Part shown: positions 18,789-27,312 of the stretch, in pieces
How the letters are laid out: each line of letters starts with the position of its first letter
How positions within the stretch are numbered: position 1 is the stretch's first letter
Assembly: GCA_964621185.1 (NCBI GenBank)
Contig: CAZULM010000007.1
Coordinates: forward strand, 62,001 to 126,000
Reading direction: 5' to 3'
DNA from: M3007 sp964621185
GTDB lineage: Bacteria; Bacteroidota; Bacteroidia; Chitinophagales; Saprospiraceae
DNA: 64,000 nucleotides
Translations under genes and position numbers: made by a program
The notes under the pieces: model-generated
Database searches by the model: none
What the model was told of the DNA's origin: nothing
What the model saw: the letters and a program-made list of their open reading frames with translations, nothing else

Positions 18789-19619
18789 TTACGGGGTATA
18801 ATAGCCCCATTTTTTCTTCAAATACTGTAAAACTTCAGCACTGGTAGCTTTTTCAATGGGTTCTTTCACGTACCTGAAACCAAGGAACGGCAAGCCTTTT
18901 TCACGATATTCGAAAAGGCCCGAATAAGTGTTGGGGTCTTGAAAATGAATGCGCCAGGAGTTGCCCATGAACAGCTTTCGCACTGCCTTGGACGCTCTTT
19001 CCGGATCTGCATCAATGTCTGGGTTCAGGTCGTGGATAAAATCGTAGCTGGCTTCAAAATAGCTGGTTATCAGCCAGTCTGCGTAGCCTTTGTTGAAGTC
19101 GCTGCCTTTATTTTTGCCTAAATATTCGTTGGCACGCAGCCATTCCGCCTTGCTGGGCAATCGGTAGCAGTAGGTAAGGGCATGTACATCGTTCTCTTGC
19201 AAGTTCAGCCAAACACAATAGCGCATGGCATTGATCCAGGAAACGCCTACCACCGGGAATTTTTCAAATTCTTTCTCCGACAGGTATCGCGTGTACTGCG
19301 CGGCCGTGCCGATGGTGGAATCGGGCAGCAACTGCAAATAGTAAACTTCCCCGGAGTCGCGGCGCATGGCGGCGAGGAAATCCTTGTATTCCTTCAGCGT
19401 CACTTTTTTGCTGACCTCAAAACTTTGCACGTGATATACGCTTGGCGCCAAAAGCCTCGATGTGGTTTTTTCAGGGTCCGTGTCCAGCCCCTCCGGCCTA
19501 ACGGCATTATTTATTACCGTGTTGGACGGCACAAAAAAGGTTTTGGCGCGACGGTTCTGCGCAAAGGCTCCTGTGGCCAAAAGGCTGAAGCAGAGCATCA
19601 AAAAATATATCTTTTTCAT
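18789..19619 (-). CDS. FGE/SUMF1-fold exported protein, GldK/GldJ-like
   Basis: The 276-residue product (ATG at 19619; an in-frame TTG two codons upstream is less likely) has a cleavable signal (LLATGAFAQ) without a lipobox. The rest follows the formylglycine-generating-enzyme fold: FEVSKKVTLKEYKDFL, FPVVGVSWINAMRYCVWLN, YRLPSKAEWLRANEY and the late LPFLGFRYVKEP. The copper-binding Cys pair of true FGE is not evident, so a catalytic role is unlikely. GldK and GldJ use this fold structurally. It lies 69 bp upstream of the GldN-like gene in the same operon, the same order as gldK and gldN in the canonical cluster. Confidence 0.7.
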   Translation of the reverse strand: MKKIYFLMLCFSLLATGAFAQNRRAKTFFVPSNTVINNAVRPEGLDTDPEKTTSRLLAPSVYHVQSFEVSKKVTLKEYKDFLAAMRRDSGEVYYLQLLPDSTIGTAAQYTRYLSEKEFEKFPVVGVSWINAMRYCVWLNLQENDVHALTYCYRLPSKAEWLRANEYLGKNKGSDFNKGYADWLITSYFEASYDFIHDLNPDIDADPERASKAVRKLFMGNSWRIHFQDPNTYSGLFEYREKGLPFLGFRYVKEPIEKATSAEVLQYLKKKWGYYTP

Positions 19620-19895
19620 CTGCAAAATCGGTAAGTTTTTCTGAGTTTTTCACCACAGTGTTGGGTAGAGTTTTTTTCACCACAGTGTTTTTTCACCACA
19701 GAGTTTCGCAGAGTTTCACAGAGGTGACACAGAGTGATATGCGGCTTCGCCGCATTTTTGGACGTGTTCAAAATACCCCTATGTGAAACGCTGCGCAACG
19801 CTGGGGTAAAAAAACACAATCCATTGACTTAAAATACTTTGCACAACTCTTGAAAAAATGGGAACAAAAAAACATTCATCATTCATCATTCATCA
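19620..19895. other. Gene-free interval with short degenerate repeats
   Basis: This gap of 276 bp holds several TTCACCACAG words (19647-19700) and a perfect small hairpin (ATGCGGC-TTC-GCCGCAT then TTTTT, 19739-19759) that would end transcription on the plus strand only. Near 19875 there are three tandem CATTCAT-type words. No open frame here has coding character. Confidence 0.5.
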
Positions 19896-20963
19896 TTATC
19901 CCTGCATTTTGGCTGCATTGTCCGCGATCGTCAGCGCCTCTATGATGCCGTCGAGGTCGCCTTCCACCACGCGGTCGAGGTTGAAGTTTTTGTTGTCGCC
20001 TTCGAGGCGGTGGTCGGTGACGCGGTTTTGGGGGTAGTTGTAGGTGCGGATCTTTTCGGAGCGGTCGCCCGAGCCGACGAGGCTGCGGCGGGCGCTGGAG
20101 AGGGCATTGGCTTCCTTGGCGAGCTGCGCTTCCTGGATCACCTGGATGAGGCGGCCCATGGCGATGTCGCGGTTTTTGTGTTGGGAGCGGCTTTCGGTAC
20201 TTTCGGCCACTGCCCCGGTGGGCAGGTGGGTGAAGCGCACGCCCGATTCGGTACGGTTCACGTGCTGGCCGCCAGCGCCGGAAGCGCGGAACACGTCGGT
20301 GCGGATGTCTTCCTTGCGGATGTTGATGTCTTCGGGTTCCATTTTGGGCAGTACGGCTACGGTAGCGGCGGAGGTGTGCACGCGGCCTTTCGCTTCGGTT
20401 TCCGGCACACGCTGCACGCGGTGCGCGCCCGATTCGAATTTGAGCTTGCGATATACGTTGTCGCCGCTGACGTCGAGCACCAGTTTGGAGTAGCCGCCGG
20501 CGGCGCTGGGCGTTTCGTCGAGCACTTCCACGTCCCAGCCTTGTTCGGAGAAAAACCGGGAGTACATGCGAAACAGGTCGCCGGCAAAAATAGCGGCCTC
20601 GTCGCCGCCAGTGCCTGCACGGATTTCAAAGATCACGTCTTTTTCGTCTTCGGGGTCTTTGGGCGTGAGCAACACGATCAGTTCTGCTTCCAGGGCTTCC
20701 AGTTCCGGCTCCAGGGAATCGATTTCCTCGCGGGCCATTTCCTTCATTTCCGGGTCGGGCTCGGTGGCCAGCACCGATTTGGCGCTTTTGATATCGTTGA
20801 GCACCTTTTCGTACTTCGCGGCAGTTTGTACGATGGGTTGGAGTTTTTTGTACTCCTTGTTCACTTTTTTGGAGCGATCGACATCCGTGACGATGCCCGG
20901 GTCGGAGAGTTGTTCTTCGAGGTGCAGGTATTTTTCGCGTATGGCTTGCAATTTGTCGAGCAT
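19896..20963 (-). CDS. prfA: Peptide chain release factor 1
   Basis: The 355-residue product is a class I release factor that hydrolyses peptidyl-tRNA at UAA and UAG. The start at 20963 (MLDKLQAIREKY) is the family start; a longer reading adds 16 unrelated residues. The catalytic GGQ is at 231-233 within RASGAGGQHVN. The codon-reading tripeptide of the P-x-T (RF1) class is PET at 187-189, in place of the SPF of RF2. The C-terminal hallmarks GSGDRSEKIRTYNYPQNRVTDHR are present across two segments. Length matches bacterial RF1. A consensus -7 box lies 63 bp upstream. Confidence 0.97.
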   Translation of the reverse strand: MLDKLQAIREKYLHLEEQLSDPGIVTDVDRSKKVNKEYKKLQPIVQTAAKYEKVLNDIKSAKSVLATEPDPEMKEMAREEIDSLEPELEALEAELIVLLTPKDPEDEKDVIFEIRAGTGGDEAAIFAGDLFRMYSRFFSEQGWDVEVLDETPSAAGGYSKLVLDVSGDNVYRKLKFESGAHRVQRVPETEAKGRVHTSAATVAVLPKMEPEDINIRKEDIRTDVFRASGAGGQHVNRTESGVRFTHLPTGAVAESTESRSQHKNRDIAMGRLIQVIQEAQLAKEANALSSARRSLVGSGDRSEKIRTYNYPQNRVTDHRLEGDNKNFNLDRVVEGDLDGIIEALTIADNAAKMQG

Positions 20964-21025
20964 GGTGTGGCAGATAAAAATGTGGCCCGGCAACGGTTGT
21001 CGCCCGACCACAGGAAATTGTGCCG

Positions 21026-21033
21026 CAAAGGTA
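21026..21033 (-). promoter_or_regulatory. TAnnTTTG -7 box for prfA
   Basis: On the minus strand this reads TACCTTTG, the Bacteroidota housekeeping -7 element. A TTTC 18 bp upstream is a plausible -33. Transcription would start roughly 55 bp before the prfA ATG. Confidence 0.55.
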
Positions 21034-21061
21034 GGGCAAGTTGCGGAGAAAGAAACCCATT

Positions 21062-21412
21062 TCAGGTTTCTTCATCGCTGTCTGAATAGGGGAAGTCCCA
21101 ACAAGGTGCGGTCATGAAATAATACCAGTTCCATACTTGCCACCATTGTTTGGAAAATCGTCGGTAAAGGATTAATTCCGATTTCCCATGTTTTGCCTTA
21201 TAGCTTTCAAAGCTCATCTTGATGCTTCCGATTGGGTCGTGCCCTTTGGTCCGTTCCAAGGCTTGAAACCTCCCTTGGTCGGAAAGATACCAATGCGGGA
21301 ACGTGTCTGGGAATTCGTCCTGCAAAAAGGTAAAGTTTGCCAAAAGCAGGAAGAGAATTAATGTTCCGATTAGAAAATATCCGACTTTTTTTGCCAAATT
21401 AGTCAATGACAT
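21062..21412 (-). CDS. Small membrane protein of unknown function
   Basis: The ATG at 21412 gives 116 residues beginning with one membrane segment (KKVGYFLIGTLILFLLL, about 6-24). The rest is soluble and rich in aromatic residues (FSKQWWQVWNWYYF). The last residues are acidic (PYSDSDEET). The base composition is more AT-rich than prfA next to it. I know no family. It could be a real gene of narrow distribution; the coding evidence is frame length, the hydrophobic start and the sensible position between prfA and a foldback element. Confidence 0.5.
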   Translation of the reverse strand: MSLTNLAKKVGYFLIGTLILFLLLANFTFLQDEFPDTFPHWYLSDQGRFQALERTKGHDPIGSIKMSFESYKAKHGKSELILYRRFSKQWWQVWNWYYFMTAPCWDFPYSDSDEET

Positions 21413-21501
21413 AGTTGAGGTGTATATGATTGTGTGTTGGCCATGATTCAAAATGGGCAAATCGTTGCATTCTTAATTTCTAAACCTCACGCTATCTTCG
21501 T

Positions 21502-21626
21502 CCTTGGTTGTCCTTCTCGTAAGAATCCGTCCACGTATTGTGCGCCGAATGTACAAATCCCGGCGGCATTGCGGGTTGTGTCCCCCTTTTTACCTGGACG
21601 GATTCTTACGAGAAGGACAATCAAGG
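21502..21626. repeat. Foldback element with 32-bp near-perfect arms
   Basis: The arm at 21502-21533 and the arm at 21595-21626 are reverse complements at 31 of 32 positions and enclose 61 bp. It sits in a gap of 307 bp between two divergent genes. It may act as a hairpin RNA signal or be a small non-autonomous element. Confidence 0.75.
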
Positions 21627-21719
21627 GCTCGGGATGCGCGCGGCCAGTGTGTGGGAGTGGGCGGCGGCGCCAGCAAAACTTCCCGCCCAAGCGTTGGTCA
21701 GTTAAAAAGCATCTTCATC

Positions 21720-23015
21720 ATGCCAATCAATAGCCAAGGTTTTCAACTGCTTTTTCGCACAATATTTTTGCTGACAATCCAGGTGCTCTTCTGCTCGGTT
21801 GCCCTGGCGCAGCTGGTGCTGTATGATTCGGTCAGCTTCGAGCGCCATCAAGGTTATCTTTTTAAAACAAGCGATGGGTTTGCCGCATTCGATGGTTTAA
21901 ACGGAATCGTAAAACAATTTGACCTCAAAGGCAAATTGACACAATCTACCAGGCTGGATTCTGCCTTTTATGCCAAATCCAAAGGCGCATTTCATGAAGC
22001 TATTATTTGGATCAAAGGCGATCAATTAATCCTCTTGAACACGCACAAATACCAGCTTGATTTTTTTAATGCTGCTGGGAAACATCTGTATTCCAAAAAA
22101 TTAGGATCAAAGTTTAAAGGGGAAAGGTACTTTGTTCAATTCGGAGCCCCGCCTTATTATGCCGTCATGAAAGATGATATTTTGTACCTTGAAATTAAAA
22201 AAGACAATTGGAAAGGGTATAACGGCTCTTCAGGCGCGTTTAGAAATGGCGGGAAAAAACGCTATGCAGAACCCGGATTGGTAGGTATGTTTAACTTGAA
22301 CGGAAAATTAATGCAAGTTTTTGGCCAATACGATCCTGTTTACAGAGGAGAAAAACTATTGACTTACCTGGACGATTATCATATTGGATTAATAGGGAAA
22401 GATTCTGTATTTATTCAATTTCAGCTAGGCGACCAAATAGCAATTTACCATAAAGGCATATCGAAATCCCCCTTCGGAATACGTGGGGACTGCTTTAATA
22501 TGGATGAAGACCAATATTACGACATAAAAAACAAGTCAGAAGAATTGGAGAACAACCCCAAACACAGCATCAACACACCACACTATTTTGATGGCTGTTC
22601 AGTTGGCGGCAATTTCTTCGTCAGATCGTATGCAATCGGGATGGAGGATACTGTGCAATTCACGGCAGAGGCGCTTTTGGCAAAACAACAATGGCTAAAT
22701 GGCTCCCTAAAAGGATGCTTAATCAGGGGGAAGCAAGATTTTCAGCAAGCCAAAGAGTATCGATCAAAACCTTGTTTTATTCAGATTTTCGACCTGAAAA
22801 ACCCGCAAACACCAATTTTTGACGGGCCAATTAACCTTAGGTTTCCAATTTGCCTGGGATGTTTTTCATCTGCGTCTGCTCAAATCAATGATTTGGTTCA
22901 AGAACCTGCACCTGTTTGCGATGTGTTCTTGTTTGCCAGCTACTTCCGCGCAGAACACGGGCAGCCCGATAAGCAAACCATCTACTACTATAAACTATTA
23001 CGTTCCACGGATTAA
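21720..23015 (+). CDS. Exported protein of unknown function, AT-rich gene
   Basis: The ATG at 21720 gives 431 residues beginning with a signal peptide (FCSVALAQ). In-frame starts further left lie inside the foldback element and are rejected. The sequence repeats strand-like phrases (FKTSDGFAAFDGLNGIVKQF, DQLILLNTHKYQLDFFNAAG, GMFNLNGKLMQVFGQY) that suggest a beta-propeller similar to the six-bladed propeller proteins of this phylum. Codon use is AT-richer than neighbours. It converges on the ABC1 kinase gene with a 4-bp overlap of the stops. No function can be read from it. Confidence 0.65.
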   Translation: MPINSQGFQLLFRTIFLLTIQVLFCSVALAQLVLYDSVSFERHQGYLFKTSDGFAAFDGLNGIVKQFDLKGKLTQSTRLDSAFYAKSKGAFHEAIIWIKGDQLILLNTHKYQLDFFNAAGKHLYSKKLGSKFKGERYFVQFGAPPYYAVMKDDILYLEIKKDNWKGYNGSSGAFRNGGKKRYAEPGLVGMFNLNGKLMQVFGQYDPVYRGEKLLTYLDDYHIGLIGKDSVFIQFQLGDQIAIYHKGISKSPFGIRGDCFNMDEDQYYDIKNKSEELENNPKHSINTPHYFDGCSVGGNFFVRSYAIGMEDTVQFTAEALLAKQQWLNGSLKGCLIRGKQDFQQAKEYRSKPCFIQIFDLKNPQTPIFDGPINLRFPICLGCFSSASAQINDLVQEPAPVCDVFLFASYFRAEHGQPDKQTIYYYKLLRSTD

Positions 23016-24691
23016 GGCTCCATCCCCTTCATCACCCTTTTCCCCAACCGCATCGCCCGGAACATCAGGAACAGGAAAAATGCTGCCAGGCCAAAGCAGA
23101 TTTGCATGGGCCGCTCGGCGCCTTCTCCCCGGAAAAACCAGCCGAACACCGTCGCGGTGATGCACAGGATCATAAAAGTGAGTTGGTTGAGTGCCGCGTA
23201 GATAAGCCGGGAGCTGTCGCGGATGTCGGCAGAGCGGAATTCCGTCTCGCCTTTTTGCACTTGCTGCAGCACCCGGCTCATTTCATCGGGCAAGCCGATG
23301 ATGGTGCTGGCGCTGCGCTGCACAAGCTTGCGCACGAAGGTGACGAGGCTTTCTTTTTCGCCCATCACGAATTCCTTTGCGTAGGGCCGTATCACGTCGA
23401 GCGGGTTCAGGCTGGCGTCCAGGGTGCTGCAAAGGCCCAGGAGCAGGGTGGCGGTGCGGTTGAACAGCACGTAATCTTTCGGCACCTGCACGGTGCCGCT
23501 GATGCCGCTCAGGCCGATGTCGCTGAGCAGGTTGGTGAGGCTGTTGTTGAGCGGGTTCACTTTGATTTCCTTGAGGTTGAGCCCTTCGAACTGTACTTCG
23601 TTTTGGAGGAAATTGCGGAACGCGTTGATCATTTTTACAGCCATTTTTTCGGCATCACGGCCTTCGGCGAGGAAGCCCATGGCGCGGCAGGCCTGGATCA
23701 TGGCCTGGGTATCGTTTTTCAGGGCGGCTTCAATAAGCTGCGGGATGCCTTCGCGCAGGGCCTCGCTGATTTCCGCCACGGCGCCAAAATCGAGCAGCAC
23801 CAGGGAGCCGTCGGGCTTCACCAGGATGTTGCCGGGGTGGGGGTCGGCGTGGTAAAAGCCGTCTTTGAACACCATGCGGCAGTACAATTGCAACACCCTG
23901 GTAGCGATGTCGCGGCGGTTGAGGCCCCAGGCATCCAGTTGCGCGGTGTTGGAAATCTTCACCCCCTCGTGCCAGGTGGTGGTCATCACGCGGGACGTGG
24001 AGTATTCGGCGTGCAGCATGGGGATGGCAATACCGGGTTCTGTTTCCAGGTTTTTGCCGATTTTCTGCATGGAAACGGCCTCCCGCGTAAAGTCGAGCTC
24101 CTCTTCGATCATCTTTTTGATCTGGGTGTAGAGGTAGTCTAAGCCTTTGATATTGTGTATCCAGGAAAGCAGGGCGGTGAGCCGGCGGATGATCTCCAGA
24201 TCGACAGCAGCGATGTGCTCGATGTTGAGGTGCTGCACTTTCAGCACCACTTCTGTGCCGTCGTGGAGCCGCGCCCGGTGCGCCTGCCCGATGGAGGCGG
24301 CGGCGAGCGGCTGTTCGTCGATGAAGGCAAATATCTCCTCCGGGGCTTTTCCCAGTTCGCTCCTGATGCGGTCGCGCACTTCCGGGTATGGACGGGCGGG
24401 TATCTGGTCTTGCAGCGCTTCGAGGGGTTTCTGGAAGGCTTCGGGCAGGAAATTGCCCAGGATGGAGAGCATTTGCCCGAGCTTGATGAACAGGCCTTTC
24501 AGTTCGATGATGGCTTGTTTTACCCGCTCGGCATTGCGCACGTGCAAGGCAGTGATGCGGCGCGCATACCAGTTTTTGCCCAGGAAAGGCTTTAGCAACT
24601 TGGGCCACAAGTAGCTGAGCATGACGAAAATGGCCGTGCCGTAGGCTTTGCGCAAGCGCCAGGCACGGGAGTATATTTTTTCTTTGGACAT
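23012..24691 (-). CDS. ABC1/UbiB family atypical kinase
   Basis: The ATG at 24691 gives 559 residues. The ABC1/UbiB hallmarks are in order: the KxGQ motif in FIKLGQMLSILGNFLP, the Ala-rich nucleotide loop AAASIGQAHRA, the lysine strand EVVLKVQH, the catalytic-loop equivalent FYHADPHPGNILVK and the metal-binding LLDFGAV. Two membrane segments close the C-terminus, as in UbiB. These proteins are ATPases that support quinone biosynthesis or lipid handling at the membrane. It stands alone, so a ubiquinone-pathway role cannot be argued from neighbours. Copy A of the 105-bp repeat ends 12 bp before its start. Confidence 0.9.
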   Translation of the reverse strand: MSKEKIYSRAWRLRKAYGTAIFVMLSYLWPKLLKPFLGKNWYARRITALHVRNAERVKQAIIELKGLFIKLGQMLSILGNFLPEAFQKPLEALQDQIPARPYPEVRDRIRSELGKAPEEIFAFIDEQPLAAASIGQAHRARLHDGTEVVLKVQHLNIEHIAAVDLEIIRRLTALLSWIHNIKGLDYLYTQIKKMIEEELDFTREAVSMQKIGKNLETEPGIAIPMLHAEYSTSRVMTTTWHEGVKISNTAQLDAWGLNRRDIATRVLQLYCRMVFKDGFYHADPHPGNILVKPDGSLVLLDFGAVAEISEALREGIPQLIEAALKNDTQAMIQACRAMGFLAEGRDAEKMAVKMINAFRNFLQNEVQFEGLNLKEIKVNPLNNSLTNLLSDIGLSGISGTVQVPKDYVLFNRTATLLLGLCSTLDASLNPLDVIRPYAKEFVMGEKESLVTFVRKLVQRSASTIIGLPDEMSRVLQQVQKGETEFRSADIRDSSRLIYAALNQLTFMILCITATVFGWFFRGEGAERPMQICFGLAAFFLFLMFRAMRLGKRVMKGMEP

Positions 24692-24703
24692 CGGGGGCGA
24701 AGT

Positions 24704-24812
24704 TATACTATGATTCGTATGATTTTGGTGATTTGATTGATACAAGTAATTGATTTTGAAATGATTATAGACATCGGCATGCCCAAAATTTGGCGGCGTG
24801 AGGTATAGCTAC
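24704..24812 (+). repeat. 105-bp intergenic repeat, copy A
   Basis: This copy aligns over its whole length with those at 37455-37562 and 54328-54438: TATACTATGATTCG at one end, GTGATT words, ATCGGCATGC in the middle, and GGCGGCGTGAGGTATAGCTAC at the other end. It fills the gap upstream of the kinase start at 24691. Confidence 0.8.
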
Positions 24813-24814
24813 TT

Positions 24815-25606
24815 CTAAAGCTGGAATCCGATGCGGATGCCTGCTTCCAGGCGAAATTTTTTGTCCTTGAAATTGCGTTCGCCATTTCCAGCCATGAAAA
24901 AATCATCCAAACCTACGTCCTGCCGCTGGTTGTTGCGGAACCGGATGCCGGCGCCGATGAACCAATCGACGGCTAATTTTGGGTACAGGGCCTGACTGCC
25001 GTAGTGTACCAGCAGGTCGAAGTTTTTGATCGATTCTTCTTGCAGGCGATTGGGGTTCCGCTCGATATAGGGCAGGCCTTCTTCTACTTCCTGCACCCCA
25101 AATTTTTGGGTGGAAAAGCGCAGCAAGGGCGCCACGTACATGCCTTCGTAGCCATCGCTTTCAAAGAAAAAACGCGGCGACAGGGAGAACAACAAGCCAA
25201 CTTTACCCGTCCGGATGGTGTAGTCGCTGTAATAATCGCATTCATCGTAGGCCCATTGTTCGCTTTCGCAATAGCCATCCGATTCGTCGAGAAGTTCGGC
25301 GGTGAGGTCGCCGTAGCTGGTCCAGAGCGGGGCGAAGGTGATGCCGGCGCCGATCTGGAGGCTCATAAAGTCGTTGATTTCTTTTTCCAGTTCCACAGGT
25401 TGGCGGCCAAACACGAAAGAGATCGGGCTGGTTTTCAGGATAATGCCCTTGTAGGTTGTAGGTTCTTTTGATTTGCCGCTGCTGTCTTCGCCGAAGTCGA
25501 TCACTTCAACTTCTGTTTTGGGTTTGGTTTTTCCTTTTTGGGCGAAGGCAATGGTTGAAGCGCCGAAGCAGCAGAGCAGGATCAGGGTGGCAGTGCGTAG
25601 TTGCAT
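24815..25606 (-). CDS. Exported protein, probable outer-membrane barrel
   Basis: The ATG at 25606 gives 263 residues with a clean signal peptide (FGASTIAFAQ); a longer reading adds an unlikely basic extension. After an acidic, Lys-rich linker (KTEVEVIDFGEDSSGK) the protein shows alternating strands (TYKGIILKTSPISFVFG, LQIGAGITFAPLW, VGLLFSLSPRFFF) and ends in FRLEAGIRIGFQL, as in small outer-membrane barrels with porin-like fold. Four Cys residues cluster at CESEQWAYDEC. Function unknown. It is divergent from the gene at 25728. Confidence 0.6.
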   Translation of the reverse strand: MQLRTATLILLCCFGASTIAFAQKGKTKPKTEVEVIDFGEDSSGKSKEPTTYKGIILKTSPISFVFGRQPVELEKEINDFMSLQIGAGITFAPLWTSYGDLTAELLDESDGYCESEQWAYDECDYYSDYTIRTGKVGLLFSLSPRFFFESDGYEGMYVAPLLRFSTQKFGVQEVEEGLPYIERNPNRLQEESIKNFDLLVHYGSQALYPKLAVDWFIGAGIRFRNNQRQDVGLDDFFMAGNGERNFKDKKFRLEAGIRIGFQL

Positions 25607-25657
25607 GGGTTGTTTTTTATGGTGAAATTTTTCGCGGTAAAAGTCGGCTTCAAAATC

Positions 25658-25665
25658 TATCTTTG
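25658..25665 (+). promoter_or_regulatory. TAnnTTTG -7 box for the gene at 25728
   Basis: TATCTTTG matches the Bacteroidota -7 consensus exactly. TTCG about 23 bp upstream is a weak -33. The predicted transcript start would lie about 55 bp before the ATG at 25728. Confidence 0.5.
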
Positions 25666-25727
25666 CTATAGTTTTAACAGAAAAAACTGATCTCATCGCT
25701 CTATTTTTCATCCCAAATCATTATTTT

Positions 25728-27308
25728 ATGAACCGAATTGCCTTAGCAGCCATTATTGCGCTTGGCCTGCTGCCTATGCTACATGCACAAAAACCAGTTG
25801 TAAGGATCAGCCCGGAATTCAAGCTCCCCAAATCCAAATCCTTTTCAAGCCACCTTTTTTCAGATGCAAGCGGGCATTACGTCTATTTTTATGATGTGAA
25901 CCGGACTGCTTTTGGCGGCGATTATTCCCCGGTGCTCGAAAAGTACGACCCCAGTTTCAAGCTGCTTTTTAGCAAGGAATTTACTGCCGACCGCAAGGGG
26001 ATTTCCTCTCTGGGCATGCGCTATTTCAACGGGCAGTTTGTGTGGCTGTTCTCTGAAACCAACAAAAAAGACGACTATATCCGATACAGTTTTATGCCGC
26101 TGGACTTGCAAGGGAAAGCGGGCAAGCCCAACGACATCGCCAAGTTCAAGTACGAGAAGCGCTCCGACAAACCAACCATACTCTGGAATATCTCCAAGGA
26201 TTCAACAAAGTTGTTGTTCCGGGCGGTGTCGGACAACGACGACAAGGAAGACAAGTTCGGGGTGTTCCTGTCGGTGCTCGACGAGGGCATGAACGTGAGT
26301 TGGTCGCGCAAATACAGCTTAGATTATACCGAGGCGCAGGTGTCGGTGTTGGCTACTTTGCTCAAAAATGATGGCAGCGTTTATATGCTGGCCAAAGTGT
26401 ATGAGGGAACCAGGGCAAAAGAGAGCAAGAAGAACGACAACAAAAAATCGGTGGCAGCTTATGAGATGAAGTTGTTCCACTTTACCAAAGATGGCGAAAC
26501 GCCGCATGAATACCAACTGCGCATGGGCGATTCGTTCATCCGAGGCGCAGCGCTTGCCACCGACAAGGATGACAACCTCAAATGCTCCGGCTTTTATTCC
26601 AACACGCGGAACGGCAGCATCCAAGGCGTGTTTTATCTGCAACTGGCGCCCGACGGCAGCATCTCGGCCAGCAGCAAAAAAGAGTTTTCAGTGGCAGATT
26701 TGAAAAAATTCGGGGAAAAGAACACTGACAAAGACCGCACGGGCGATGTTGGGCTGGAAGATTCCTTCAAATTCAGCGAGTTCAAGATTCGGGACGACGG
26801 CTCTGCGGTCGTGGTGGCCGAGGAGAACTACTACGTGGTGAACACATATTACAATGGCCGCACCTATACCACCACGACGTATTATTATTCAAAAGACATC
26901 GTGATACTGAGCATCAACACGGCCGGCGAGGTGGAGCGCGTGTCGGTGATCCCAAAACTGCAGATGGGGGTGAACACCAAGTACTTTATTTCTTATGTCT
27001 CTATGATACACGGCGACGAGGTGGTGTTCTTCTACAACGAAGACGAGGACAACATGAAGAAGCCGGTGAACAACCCCAAGCCAAAAACGGTAAACAAGTT
27101 CAACGAGTGCATCACGGTGATGACCACGCTTTCGCCCGATGGCAAGCTGACGCGCAAGCAATTGTTCGAGGCCAAAGACGTGTCGTCGCTGTTTGTGCCC
27201 GACGACAGCAGCGCGTTCAGCAGCAACGAGTTGTTCTTTGTGTCGATAAAGCCGAAGTTGTTCGGGAAGAGCAATTTTCACATGGGCACGGTGACGCTGC
27301 CGGAGTGA
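25728..27308 (+). CDS. Exported protein of unknown function, possible beta-propeller
   Basis: The 526-residue product starts with a signal peptide (LLPMLHAQ). The body alternates strands of the kind found in propellers: GHYVYFYDVNRTAFGGDYSPVLEKYD, SKLLFRAVS-like phrases, NVSWSRKYSLDY and GDEVVFFYNEDEDN. A Tyr/Thr-rich strand (TYYNGRTYTTTTYYYSKDI) is at about 365-385. No sorting domain or barrel is seen at the C-terminus, so a periplasmic location is likely. I recognise no named family. Confidence 0.6.
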   Translation: MNRIALAAIIALGLLPMLHAQKPVVRISPEFKLPKSKSFSSHLFSDASGHYVYFYDVNRTAFGGDYSPVLEKYDPSFKLLFSKEFTADRKGISSLGMRYFNGQFVWLFSETNKKDDYIRYSFMPLDLQGKAGKPNDIAKFKYEKRSDKPTILWNISKDSTKLLFRAVSDNDDKEDKFGVFLSVLDEGMNVSWSRKYSLDYTEAQVSVLATLLKNDGSVYMLAKVYEGTRAKESKKNDNKKSVAAYEMKLFHFTKDGETPHEYQLRMGDSFIRGAALATDKDDNLKCSGFYSNTRNGSIQGVFYLQLAPDGSISASSKKEFSVADLKKFGEKNTDKDRTGDVGLEDSFKFSEFKIRDDGSAVVVAEENYYVVNTYYNGRTYTTTTYYYSKDIVILSINTAGEVERVSVIPKLQMGVNTKYFISYVSMIHGDEVVFFYNEDEDNMKKPVNNPKPKTVNKFNECITVMTTLSPDGKLTRKQLFEAKDVSSLFVPDDSSAFSSNELFFVSIKPKLFGKSNFHMGTVTLPE

Positions 27309-27312
27309 TGGC

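Noticed and set aside
20010..21089. 359-residue plus-strand open frame
   Set aside because: It is antisense to prfA, which is assigned with certainty.
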